Positions 18,097 to 25,952 of a DNA stretch of 34,368 bases are shown one piece after another. Both the position numbers and the translations under genes were made by a program. Each line of letters begins with the position of its first letter. Within the stretch, counting starts at the first letter, position 1. The notes beneath the pieces are model-generated. The model searched no databases and was not told the DNA's origin. It saw only the letters and a list, made by a program, of their open reading frames with translations. The stretch comes from an uncultured Clostridium sp. (GTDB taxonomy: Bacteria; Bacillota; Clostridia; Oscillospirales; Acutalibacteraceae). Location: NCBI GenBank assembly GCA_934717555.1, contig CAKUYY010000010.1, positions 1-34,368 of the forward strand, read 5' to 3'.

Positions 18097-18153
18097 TTTC
18101 GAGAACATATTAAAATATATATTTATAAATACATGACAAAAAACGAAAAAAAC

Positions 18154-18231
18154 TTGACTAATTGTGCAAATTTATTTTTGAATATTTTTATGAAAAATGG
18201 CTTTACTAAGCCGTTTGCTATAAATTATATA
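18154..18231 (+). promoter_or_regulatory. Upstream region of the GH85 gene: candidate promoters and a dyad
   Basis: Two sigma-A candidates are visible: TTGACT (18154-18159) with TTGAAT (18178-18183), spacer 18, and TTTACT (18202-18207) with TATATA (18226-18231), spacer 18. A GGCTT-TACT-AAGCC dyad (18199-18212) overlaps the second -35, where a regulator could act. The leader is about 140 bases. I cannot tell which promoter is used. Confidence 0.4.
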
Positions 18232-18372
18232 AAACTAACGAACAATTTGTTTGAATTTTATTATGCTTGATTTTTATCAAAAGGTTTTTTAGTATATAGA
18301 TAACTTCTCTAAAATTTCATTTTTTGAGGGAAGGAAAATGAGAAGATTGTTTGAAGAAATGAGGTCGATGAG

Positions 18373-21300
18373 ATGAAAAAGCGAAGAAAATGGCGCAGAT
18401 CCGTCATTTCCTTTATGCTGGCATCCGCTATGGTATTGCCAGGAGTGGGAACTGCGTTTGCGGGAGGCGACACGCTGCCCCCGCGTGAAGGGGAGCAGGG
18501 CTACAAAGGGGAGCATCAGCCCAGTACCCACGGGTATAACCGCGCTAATATCCTGAACTGGTCGCCGGAAACCGACGGATACGCCGAATTTATGAGGTCA
18601 AAGGTTCCGCTTCAGGAGCGCAATGAGGCGTTTACCGCAACCCAGGCCAACCCGCTGTTGGATCAGGAAGTGGAAAGCCTGAGCCTGATGGGAGATTATG
18701 GAATCGGTTTTTTTGATTCCTTCCAGTACAACGACCAATTCTCCCAGTATCTTTTTAACTTCTGGCAATACCTTGATTACCATGCTTCCTGGCATGGCAT
18801 GGCGACAGATCCGCAGCCCCACGATTTGTTTACCCCGGGAAACCCAGAAGGCCAGGGAAAATTTGAATTTGGCGTGGTGAATTTACCTAATCCTGCTTAT
18901 ACCAATGCCGCTCACAAAAATGGCGTAAAGTCTCTGGGATGTATTTTCTTCCCCCGGACGGAGCATACGGAGGATTTTGTTTATCAGGACGAGAACGGGC
19001 GTTTCCCCATTGCGGACAAGCTGGTGGAAATAGCGAAATATTATGGCTTTGACGGTTATTTTATCAATGCTGAAGAGGACCTGAAACCGGAACAGATGCC
19101 CATATATGAAGAATTCTGCCGCGCGATGACCTCCCAGGGCATTTATATACAGGCGTATGCTTCCTGCCTGTATGGGCCGGATAACGAAGATAAGTGGGGA
19201 ACAATGGATTACGGCGAGAAAAACGCGGGCAAGTTCAGTAATTGGCTCAAAGGAGCGGATGACGAAACCATCGCGGCCAATTCCCTGTATATGAACCCGG
19301 ATCCCACCAAGCAGCAGATTGACGATTCCGTGACTTCTATGGAAGCGCTGGGATTGGATCCCAAAAAGGTAGTGTTCCAGACCCTGGAGGCCGGACAGAC
19401 GGGCTTCAGCGGAAAGAGAGGGACCTTGTTCAACACTTTGGATGAAAACCTCGTTCCCAGAACCGGTTTAGCATTTCTGGGCGCGGATACCAGCAAAAAT
19501 CATCTGGATGAACAGGTATTCGGACATGTAGGGAAAAACTCTTACAAATATAATAAGAGAGACAATCCGGAATATCAGAAATATGTCTTCGCCAGAGAAA
19601 GAACTTGGTGGTCCGGCGCTCTGGATCAGCCCTATTACGAACCCTTCAAGACCCAGCAGCCGGATGATTACTTCCCCGAGGAACTGTGTCAGGAGATTTT
19701 GGACGCTACCCCGGATCCCTATCAGACAGCCAACAATCCCAAAAGAGGACAGGCTAACGAAGGGGAGGATTACCAGTCCTGGCCAGGTCTGGCAGCCTTT
19801 ATCTCAGAGCGTTCGGTAATCGACGGCTCAAACTTTTACACAAACTTTAACACCGGACATGGCATGCAGTATTTTGTAGACGGTCAGGTATCCAACGATA
19901 ACGAGTGGTCCAACATCAATATCCAGGATATCCTTCCCACCTGGCAATGGTGGATTGAAACCGAGGGAACTCGTTTGGATGTGGACTTTGACTACGGCGA
20001 GAAGTACAGCCCGGCCTTTGAGCTCAATCAGGTGGGCGGCTACAACGGCGGTTCTTCCCTGGTGGTCAAAGGAAAACTGGATGCGGAGAATACCCTCCGT
20101 CTGTACAAGACCAATCTGGAAGTCAAAGAGAATACCAAGATTTCCGTGACCTACAACAAGACTTCCGCCACGGATAATTCCAAAATGGAGCTGGCGGTAA
20201 TCTTTAAGAACGATCCGAATACAGTTGTAACCTTCAATGTCCCCCAGGCCAATCAGGAGACAGATGGATGGGTGACGAAAGATATCAGCCTGGGCGATTA
20301 TGCCGGCGAAGAGATCGTTTCTCTGGGATTTAATTTTGATCCCGGAAAAGAAACGATGGAAGACTATCAGATGAACATCGGCGAACTGAAAGTTTCAGAC
20401 GGTTCTGTGGCGGCTCCCAGCGTTCCCACCGGTCTGAGCATTGACGAATCTTTTGAAACCTCTGAGACTTATATCTCCTGGGATCTGGACGATTACGACG
20501 CAGTACAGAGATATAACGTATATATGAAGGATGGGGACGGCAACCGCACCTACCTGGGCGGTACCTACGATGATATTTACTATATCAAGGATCTGTATGA
20601 CGTCCAGGGCGATATCACCATCCAGGTCACGGCGGTAGGCAAGGACGGTACGGAAAGCGCTCCGGCTGAAGTAGTATTGCAGCAGGATAAGGCTGTCCGT
20701 GATATCCAGGTGACCCAGGAAGCAGGGAAATTTGACATTTCCTGGACAAATCCAGAAACCGATTACGATCATGCGGAAGTGACAGTTACCTTCGAAAGCC
20801 ATCCGGACGATGTGTATACAGCGGAGGCTGCGAAAGGCGAAACCGGGATTAACCTGGAGATCCCGATCATGGACGGAACCAATTATACCGTCCGCGTCTC
20901 CCTGATGGATGCGGAAGGCCAGGTAATCGGTTTTATGGATCAGACCGGTCAATTGGAGGACTATTACTGCCATCCTTATGACCAAGATGTCCGGTTTGCC
21001 AACAACCTTTTGAGTTTCGCGCCTCCGAGTGTCAACGACTGGAGTACCATGTACGCTTTCTATAAAGGAGAGCCCATTAAATTCCGCTCTGGAAATATTG
21101 GGGCTATCCGTGGCTACGACGATATGCGCGGCATTTTAATCAATGATGACTGCGGTGTGGTTGAAGTGGAACTGGAAGATTATGCGGGCAATCGTTCCGA
21201 ACAGATTCGCGTTCCCTTCCACAAGGATGGTATGACCTGCGCGGCCATCGACGAGACAGCATTCCCGGATCCGGCTTTGCTGGAAGCGGTGAAAAAGGTG

Positions 21301-23289
21301 GCGGAAACCCCTGCGGATCTGCTGAATGTCACCACCTTGGATCTGTCCAACTCCGAGGTAAAGGATCTAACTGGGCTGCGTTACCTGAGAAACCTGGAAT
21401 CCCTGAATTTGAGCAATTGTACTTCTCTGGAATTAATTCAGGAACAGGATCTGTCTTTGAACGTGCATCTGAAAGAAATCAATCTGACCGGATGCACCCA
21501 GCTCAAGGCGGCTTCCCTAGCGGACACCACCCTGGAAACCATTGTGTGCGAGGATGTTTCCGCGCTTTCCCAGCTGTATTTCCTGGATGTCTCCGGTTCC
21601 CGTTTTGACCTGTCCGAGGGCACTCCAGAACGGGAGTTTGTAGACGCTGTTACAGCCCAGGCAGAGGGGAAAGGGGACTTTACTGTTAATCTCCCCAATC
21701 CTGTAAATCTTGCCTATAATATGAAAGCCACAGACACTAACCTGATAATGGCTAGCTATCTGTTCGATGGGGATACCAGTAATCCCATGAGATGTGTGTG
21801 GATTCCCAATATCCCTTCTCATGTTACTCTTCAATTTGATTCCCCGAAAGAGGTATTGTCCTATCACATGGATGTTCCCAACGATGATCCCAGCGTAGGA
21901 TTGAAAGACTTCCGGCTGCAGGGTTCCATGGATGGACAGCAGTGGACAGATCTCAGTGTAGTAACCGGGCATACCGGGGAATCCTGCACGATTACCGTGG
22001 AAAATCCGCAGGCGTATACCTATTATCGTTTCCAGATAGACGGTAAGGTTCCGGCGTCCGGTCCTGCTAAATTGACAGAACTGGAAATGACCGGATACGG
22101 TGATGTGACCTTTACCGCGGGCGTACAATATGATAACCAGCGCCCGGTAGCTTATGAAAAGGAAATGCCAGAAACCGTTCGCCTGGAAAAACAACTGGGC
22201 GGTACCTACGACCTGACGGCCAATCTGGAAAACAATGTTACCATTCACGGTAACGACTTGGCTTCTTTGAAAGGCGCTGACTTTATCGACCAGGATTATG
22301 ATCTGGATAAAGTGGCGCAAAATAAAGTACAATATATCCGTGTAACAGGAGAAGATGGAAGCCAACTGACCAATGAAATCAGCTTGGATCAGGATGGTGC
22401 CTATACTGTAGAGTATCTGACCTACAAGGATGCAGGTTATCAGGCAAGAACAGTTGCTACTCAGACGGTATATGTACGTGGTGTAACTACTGTTCTGGAG
22501 AAAATCATCGCCGAAGCGGAAGAACTGCTGAATAATGGAGCATTGGATAACACCATGGAAGTTGTAGTAGAAGAATTCAAGGCGGCTCTGGCCCATGCCA
22601 AAGAGATTCTTGCAAAAGATGATGCAACTCAGCAGGAAATCAACGATGCCACCAAGCGTCTATTGGATGTGATGGCCAAGGTAGACTGGAAACAGGGTGA
22701 TAAGACGGCGTTACAGGTAGCCGTGGATATTGCCAATACCATTAAACCGGATCTGGATCTCTATGTAGAGGAAGGCAAGCAAGAATTCCTGGATGCTCTG
22801 GCAAAGGGTGAAGAACTATTGGCCAGCGGAAACGCTTGGGCTGACGAGATCCAGACGGCCACAGAAGAACTCATTAAAGCTATGAGCAACTTGAGAATGG
22901 CTCCGAATAAAGATATCCTCAATGACATGATCGATAAGGCTTCTGGACTCGATCTGAGCGACTATACCCAGGATAGCGCAGCGGTGCTGACCAGCGCCTT
23001 GGCGGAAGCCCAGGAAGTAGCAGCGGATGAAAACGCTACACAAGAAGAAGTGGACGAAGCGGCTGATACCCTGGAAGCGGCAATGAATGGCCTGGTATTT
23101 GTAAACAGCGATGAAAATAACAATACACAGGATGATACCATCTCCAACCCAGATGATACAGAAAATGCCCCGGTTGGCGACGGTACAGCTCCCATCAAGA
23201 CTGGTGACGCTGGTGCGGCAGGACTGGCCGGCCTTGCAGTGATGAGCGCACTAGGCATTGTATGGATGCTCAGGAAAAGGGAAAAATAG
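18373..23289 (+). CDS. Secreted, wall-anchored GH85 endo-beta-N-acetylglucosaminidase
   Basis: 1638 residues. The signal peptide (KKRRKWRR, hydrophobic core) is cut near TAFA-GG (residue 30). The GH85 catalytic barrel covers about 50-450 with YYGFDGYFINAEED, where N232 and E234 are the family's substrate-assisted catalytic pair. Then: a beta-sandwich about 490-680; Fn3-like 680-770 and a second beta domain; a short leucine-rich segment 957-1090 (LDLSNSEVKDLTGLRYLRNL, LESLNLSNC); CBM32-like 1110-1247; an Ig-like stretch; FIVAR-like module 1371-1577; sorting signal APIKTGD (1606-1612), hydrophobic span and RKREK. GH85 enzymes (Endo-D, EndoBB) cut the chitobiose core of N-glycans, so this enzyme would release host N-glycans outside the cell. 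The catalytic half is richer in G+C than the GH84 gene. The start has only a weak GAGG upstream. Confidence 0.93.
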   Translation: MKKRRKWRRSVISFMLASAMVLPGVGTAFAGGDTLPPREGEQGYKGEHQPSTHGYNRANILNWSPETDGYAEFMRSKVPLQERNEAFTATQANPLLDQEVESLSLMGDYGIGFFDSFQYNDQFSQYLFNFWQYLDYHASWHGMATDPQPHDLFTPGNPEGQGKFEFGVVNLPNPAYTNAAHKNGVKSLGCIFFPRTEHTEDFVYQDENGRFPIADKLVEIAKYYGFDGYFINAEEDLKPEQMPIYEEFCRAMTSQGIYIQAYASCLYGPDNEDKWGTMDYGEKNAGKFSNWLKGADDETIAANSLYMNPDPTKQQIDDSVTSMEALGLDPKKVVFQTLEAGQTGFSGKRGTLFNTLDENLVPRTGLAFLGADTSKNHLDEQVFGHVGKNSYKYNKRDNPEYQKYVFARERTWWSGALDQPYYEPFKTQQPDDYFPEELCQEILDATPDPYQTANNPKRGQANEGEDYQSWPGLAAFISERSVIDGSNFYTNFNTGHGMQYFVDGQVSNDNEWSNINIQDILPTWQWWIETEGTRLDVDFDYGEKYSPAFELNQVGGYNGGSSLVVKGKLDAENTLRLYKTNLEVKENTKISVTYNKTSATDNSKMELAVIFKNDPNTVVTFNVPQANQETDGWVTKDISLGDYAGEEIVSLGFNFDPGKETMEDYQMNIGELKVSDGSVAAPSVPTGLSIDESFETSETYISWDLDDYDAVQRYNVYMKDGDGNRTYLGGTYDDIYYIKDLYDVQGDITIQVTAVGKDGTESAPAEVVLQQDKAVRDIQVTQEAGKFDISWTNPETDYDHAEVTVTFESHPDDVYTAEAAKGETGINLEIPIMDGTNYTVRVSLMDAEGQVIGFMDQTGQLEDYYCHPYDQDVRFANNLLSFAPPSVNDWSTMYAFYKGEPIKFRSGNIGAIRGYDDMRGILINDDCGVVEVELEDYAGNRSEQIRVPFHKDGMTCAAIDETAFPDPALLEAVKKVAETPADLLNVTTLDLSNSEVKDLTGLRYLRNLESLNLSNCTSLELIQEQDLSLNVHLKEINLTGCTQLKAASLADTTLETIVCEDVSALSQLYFLDVSGSRFDLSEGTPEREFVDAVTAQAEGKGDFTVNLPNPVNLAYNMKATDTNLIMASYLFDGDTSNPMRCVWIPNIPSHVTLQFDSPKEVLSYHMDVPNDDPSVGLKDFRLQGSMDGQQWTDLSVVTGHTGESCTITVENPQAYTYYRFQIDGKVPASGPAKLTELEMTGYGDVTFTAGVQYDNQRPVAYEKEMPETVRLEKQLGGTYDLTANLENNVTIHGNDLASLKGADFIDQDYDLDKVAQNKVQYIRVTGEDGSQLTNEISLDQDGAYTVEYLTYKDAGYQARTVATQTVYVRGVTTVLEKIIAEAEELLNNGALDNTMEVVVEEFKAALAHAKEILAKDDATQQEINDATKRLLDVMAKVDWKQGDKTALQVAVDIANTIKPDLDLYVEEGKQEFLDALAKGEELLASGNAWADEIQTATEELIKAMSNLRMAPNKDILNDMIDKASGLDLSDYTQDSAAVLTSALAEAQEVAADENATQEEVDEAADTLEAAMNGLVFVNSDENNNTQDDTISNPDDTENAPVGDGTAPIKTGDAGAAGLAGLAVMSALGIVWMLRKREK
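22480..23100 (+). repeat. FIVAR-like C-terminal module, copy 2 (in the GH85 gene)
   Basis: Paralogous to 15955-16580 in the same order, ending just before the sorting signal. Protein identity is high across the whole segment, whereas the catalytic parts of the two genes are unrelated. This indicates module duplication or recombination between neighbouring surface genes. Confidence 0.9.
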
Positions 23290-23332
23290 ACTGTAAAAGG
23301 ATTTCTCTGTTACTTTCTAATTCCTAGATAGA

Positions 23333-23377
23333 AAAAGATCCCTGATACGTCAAAAACGTATCGGGGATCTTTTCTAT
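23333..23377 (+). terminator. Terminator after the GH85 gene
   Basis: AAAAGATCCCTGATACGT (23333-23350) pairs with ACGTATCGGGGATCTTTT (23356-23373) with one T.G wobble and a CAAAA loop. T-rich sequence follows. The A-rich 5' side allows use from the other strand. Between here and 23552 I see no supported gene. Confidence 0.9.
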
Positions 23378-23552
23378 TAACAGCAAAAATTTCTGATTGC
23401 ATAATAAAAATTCTTTCGATCTTAGAGATTCTTAATCCAGCAGTGGGAGCTTTGATACATAATTCCAGGTCCGTTTTGGTCATTATACACTCGGCCTTTT
23501 TGCGGATATGGAGAAAAAAGAAAATCACGTAAAAATATCCGGAAAACAAATG

Positions 23553-23584
23553 GCAAGGGCCTCTTTGCGAGAAAAGGCCCTTGC
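23553..23584 (-). terminator. Hairpin downstream of the HMA-like gene
   Basis: GCAAGGGCC (23553-23561) and GGCCCTTGC (23576-23584) form a perfect 9-bp stem. It lies 47 bases beyond the minus-strand gene's stop. The T-tract is modest on both strands. Confidence 0.6.
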
Positions 23585-23631
23585 TAAATTTTTAGAGTAT
23601 TTTTTGTTGTAACGAAGGAATTATAAAAAAG

Positions 23632-23871
23632 CTATCTGGTATCAATCAGGCTAGCGTCAGCAGCGATTTCATAGCCCATATGATTGAGAGAATTTTCAAT
23701 TTGATCGTAAGAGATACGTGAACTGTCATAATCCACAGAAATCAGATGATGGTTGGAATGGACAGAGATACTGGAAATTCCCGGAAGGTTCCCTAAGGCG
23801 TGTTGGACGTCAATTCCCTTGTGGCGTTTTTGCGTGTTTTCTGCAAGAAAATAAGCATGTTCTTTTGCCAT
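23632..23871 (-). CDS. Small HMA-fold-like protein lacking the CxxC metal site
   Basis: 79 residues from the ATG at 23871, which has GGGGGTG about 5 bases upstream. A longer frame to 23928 has no ribosome site. The segment VQHALGNLPGISSISVHSNH, then LISVDYDSSRISYDQIENSLNHMGYEI, follows the beta-alpha-beta-beta-alpha-beta order of heavy-metal-associated domains (compare VEKALNQLEGV and LKKAVEDAGYEV in the CopA here). The first loop has no CxxC: that stretch reads AYFLAENTQKRHKG. It may be a metal-independent ferredoxin-like fold protein or bind through histidines. A possible Fur-type box lies upstream. The function is unknown. Confidence 0.6.
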   Translation of the reverse strand: MAKEHAYFLAENTQKRHKGIDVQHALGNLPGISSISVHSNHHLISVDYDSSRISYDQIENSLNHMGYEIAADASLIDTR

Positions 23872-23912
23872 ACTATCACCCCCAACAATAGAATTCCCTT
23901 TTTCCATGCCCT

Positions 23913-23932
23913 CATAAGTGATTCTCATTGTA
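23913..23932 (-). promoter_or_regulatory. Possible Fur-type box upstream of the HMA-like gene
   Basis: On the minus strand, ACAATGAGAATCACTTATGA resembles the Fur pattern (AATGATAATCATTAT), with one mismatch in the first half and an extra base in the second. It lies about 40 bases before the HMA-like ATG. This is a weak but suggestive match. Confidence 0.3.
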
Positions 23933-24036
23933 AAAATAATTGGGGAGAAAAGGCGGGAAAAGATTGTTCTATGAGAGAGTAACGTTTAGGAGCATAACGG
24001 AAAAAAGGAGGGACAGAATAAAAAGGGGTGATTATG

Positions 24037-24213
24037 ATGGATAAAAAATATAGTGATCTTTATCAGCTGATCGCAGAAAATAACCAGGCACATGAATATT
24101 TTTCTAAACTGCCTGATTATGTACAGGAAGAGATCGACCAGCGTGCAAGCCGGGTCAATTCTTTTTCCAGCCTTCGGGACTGTGCTGAAAATTTAACCCG
24201 GGGAGATAACTAA
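24037..24213 (+). CDS. Small conserved-looking hypothetical protein (58 residues)
   Basis: The start ATG at 24037 (an adjacent ATG at 24034 is also possible) follows AAAAGGGGTG. The product is soluble, helical and charged: MDKKYSDLYQLIAEN, then YFSKLPDYVQEEIDQRA, then SSLRDCAENLTRGDN. The pattern of a short helix pair followed by LPDYVQ...RA...SF..L...AENL.RGD resembles small uncharacterised proteins common in Clostridia. No function is known. A strong two-way terminator follows at once, shared with the convergent sulfatase gene. Confidence 0.65.
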   Translation: MDKKYSDLYQLIAENNQAHEYFSKLPDYVQEEIDQRASRVNSFSSLRDCAENLTRGDN

Positions 24214-24218
24214 ATGAT

Positions 24219-24263
24219 AAAAAAAGAAACAGACGGAAGATCTTTCCATCTGTTTCTTTTTTT
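24219..24263 (+). terminator. Two-way terminator between convergent genes
   Basis: AAAAAAGAAACAGA...GGAAGA (24219-24240) pairs with TCTTTCC...TCTGTTTCTTTTTTT (24241-24263). A-run on one side and T-run on the other let it serve both the small + strand gene and the - strand sulfatase gene. Confidence 0.92.
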
Positions 24264-24273
24264 AGTTAACTTT

Positions 24274-25746
24274 TTATGGATTATAATATCCACTCTTGAT
24301 CCGGGCGATCAGTTTTTCAGCACCTTCCGCGCGATCGGTAGCGCGCAGACGCTCGATATACGCATCAATATCCCCTTCTTGGGCATGGTAAGGACCGCCT
24401 TCCCGGAACACAGTCCACATAGGATCGGCGTCAGAATCCGAAGTTTTCATCATCTGATATTCCCAATCCAGGATCATTTTGGCTCCTTTGGCGCATATAT
24501 CCGGCAATTCACTGGCCAGGTTGTGGATTTCATGGGGGTCCTTTTCCAGATCAAACAGCATCTCATCATCGAAAAGGTGATACCCATCATGTACAGTGCG
24601 GATATAGATGTAATGATCAAAACGCACAGAACGCTGGCAGACATGGGCGCATTGATTGATGACAATATCCTGATGGCCGTCCTCTACTCCCTCTAGGATC
24701 GTATCCGCGTAACTCTTACCGTCCCAACGGGCGTTGCTGGTCTGTCCCAGAAGCTGTTCGATAGTGGGGGCCAAATCCAGGTTGGCATGCAAAGCGTTGT
24801 CGCGAATCCCCTGTTTACCGCCGGGCCACTTGATAATCATGGGGATACGGCAGGTGGGATTATCCGCGGTACCATGTTCCCCATATAAACCCAGTTCTCC
24901 CAGGTTTTCCCCGTGATCGGAAGTGACGATGATTACCATATCTTCATACAGGCCTTTTTCCTTGAGAAGGTCTACCATTTTTTTGATATTATCATCGGTA
25001 TACCGGACGCCGCAGTCGTACTGGTCCATAAAATATTTTACATCTTTTAAGTTTTCCAATCGTGCCAGATGGCGGGGAAAAGCGGGATTAGCCCGATCGT
25101 TCCACATGTTGACTTCCTGTGCGCTGTGGGGACCTACATGATGATAATGCTGGTCAAAGATCTCATCTGTGATCCATGGGTCGCACAAAGGCTCATTGGC
25201 GAAAGGCTCACCGAACGAGGCGGGGGCACGGTAAGGCGTGTGTGGATCCCAGTAATGGACATGCAAGCACCAGTTATCTTGATCTGCATGGCGGGAGAGC
25301 CAGTCCAGAGCGGCAGGCGTTACCTTATCGGCAGTTTCCATACCGCAGCCACCTACATTACAGGTCTCGTCAAACCCAGCGTTGAACCACCAAGCGGCAT
25401 GACGCTCAGCAAAAGTGCTGACAGAAGCGGTCCGGATTCCAGCCTTGCGGAATAAGTTGAAAAGGTTATGAATTCCCACTTCATCGGAAAAACCACGGTT
25501 TGGACCGCCAAGACGCATATCCGCGGCGGTTCCTCCATGCCCCACTACGCCGGTATGAATGCCATACCGTCCAGTTACCAGGGCGGCCCGGGAGGGCAAA
25601 CAAGGGGCGTTGGTGGTATAATAATTGTCAAAAATGACTCCTTCTTTGGCAATACTATCTACACAAGGGGAAGTATCCCTTTGATAACCATAACAGCCCA
25701 AATGATCAGGGCGCAGGGTATCCACATCTACAAATAAAACTCTCAC
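24274..25746 (-). CDS. Cytoplasmic Cys-type sulfatase (S1 family)
   Basis: 490 residues from the GTG at 25746, 9 bases after AAAGGAG (25762-25756). The protein starts directly with the first strand and metal site (MRVLFVDVDTLRPDH, D7, D9) and has no signal peptide. The sulfatase signature is C49LPSRAALVTGR: Cys49 would be converted to formylglycine. The second metal site is VTSDHGENLGELGLYGEHGT, and the C-terminal region has LFDLEKDPHEIHNLA, typical of alkaline-phosphatase-superfamily sulfatases. In anaerobes a radical-SAM maturase (anSME) does the conversion, and none is encoded here. Next to GH84/GH85, a sulfated GlcNAc or GAG-type sugar taken up by the cell is a reasonable substrate, but this is inference. 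A strong promoter and structured leader precede it. Confidence 0.92.
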   Translation of the reverse strand: MRVLFVDVDTLRPDHLGCYGYQRDTSPCVDSIAKEGVIFDNYYTTNAPCLPSRAALVTGRYGIHTGVVGHGGTAADMRLGGPNRGFSDEVGIHNLFNLFRKAGIRTASVSTFAERHAAWWFNAGFDETCNVGGCGMETADKVTPAALDWLSRHADQDNWCLHVHYWDPHTPYRAPASFGEPFANEPLCDPWITDEIFDQHYHHVGPHSAQEVNMWNDRANPAFPRHLARLENLKDVKYFMDQYDCGVRYTDDNIKKMVDLLKEKGLYEDMVIIVTSDHGENLGELGLYGEHGTADNPTCRIPMIIKWPGGKQGIRDNALHANLDLAPTIEQLLGQTSNARWDGKSYADTILEGVEDGHQDIVINQCAHVCQRSVRFDHYIYIRTVHDGYHLFDDEMLFDLEKDPHEIHNLASELPDICAKGAKMILDWEYQMMKTSDSDADPMWTVFREGGPYHAQEGDIDAYIERLRATDRAEGAEKLIARIKSGYYNP

Positions 25747-25779
25747 CGAAATAGACTCCTTTCGAGGTGTTGATAAATC

Positions 25780-25883
25780 ATCCTGGTGGCAGACAGACGG
25801 GAGAGAATTCAGGCGGAGTTGCAAGCTACCGGATGAGGATTGATTCCTAAGGAACATTCCCGTTATGCTGAGTGTCACAGGAT
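25780..25883 (-). ncRNA. Candidate structured leader RNA of the sulfatase gene
   Basis: In the minus-strand transcript, the predicted 5' end (about 25885) is followed directly by ATCCTG (25883-25878), which pairs with CAGGAT (25785-25780) to close the whole element. Inside, ACGGGA (25863-25858) pairs with TCCCGT (25802-25797), and two small hairpins lie within: TTCC-TTA-GGAA (25854-25844) and CGG..AG/CT..CCG around TTGCAAG near 25813-25831. The ribosome site lies 18 bases beyond the closing helix. The nesting suggests a junction-type regulatory RNA. I do not recognise a known riboswitch class. Confidence 0.4.
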
Positions 25884-25891
25884 TCAGGTTC

Positions 25892-25920
25892 ATTGTAGTG
25901 TGATAAGCAACAGTTGTCAA
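25892..25920 (-). promoter_or_regulatory. Strong sigma-A promoter of the sulfatase gene
   Basis: On the minus strand: perfect TTGACA (25920-25915), a 17-base spacer and TACAAT (25897-25892). Start of transcription is expected near 25885, giving a leader of about 140 bases. Confidence 0.8.
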
Positions 25921-25952
25921 TGGAAAGTGAAAAGAAAATACAATCGAAAGTA

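Noticed and set aside
23310..23549. Minus-strand 79-codon frame between the GH85 gene and the HMA-like gene
   Set aside because: It covers a terminator hairpin and has no ribosome site or recognisable protein pattern.
25780..25883. Cobalamin-riboswitch resemblance of the sulfatase leader (AACGGGAA, AATCC)
   Set aside because: The conserved GGTG, the core order and the 3' part of the B12 box do not line up. Only short fragments match, so no known class is claimed.
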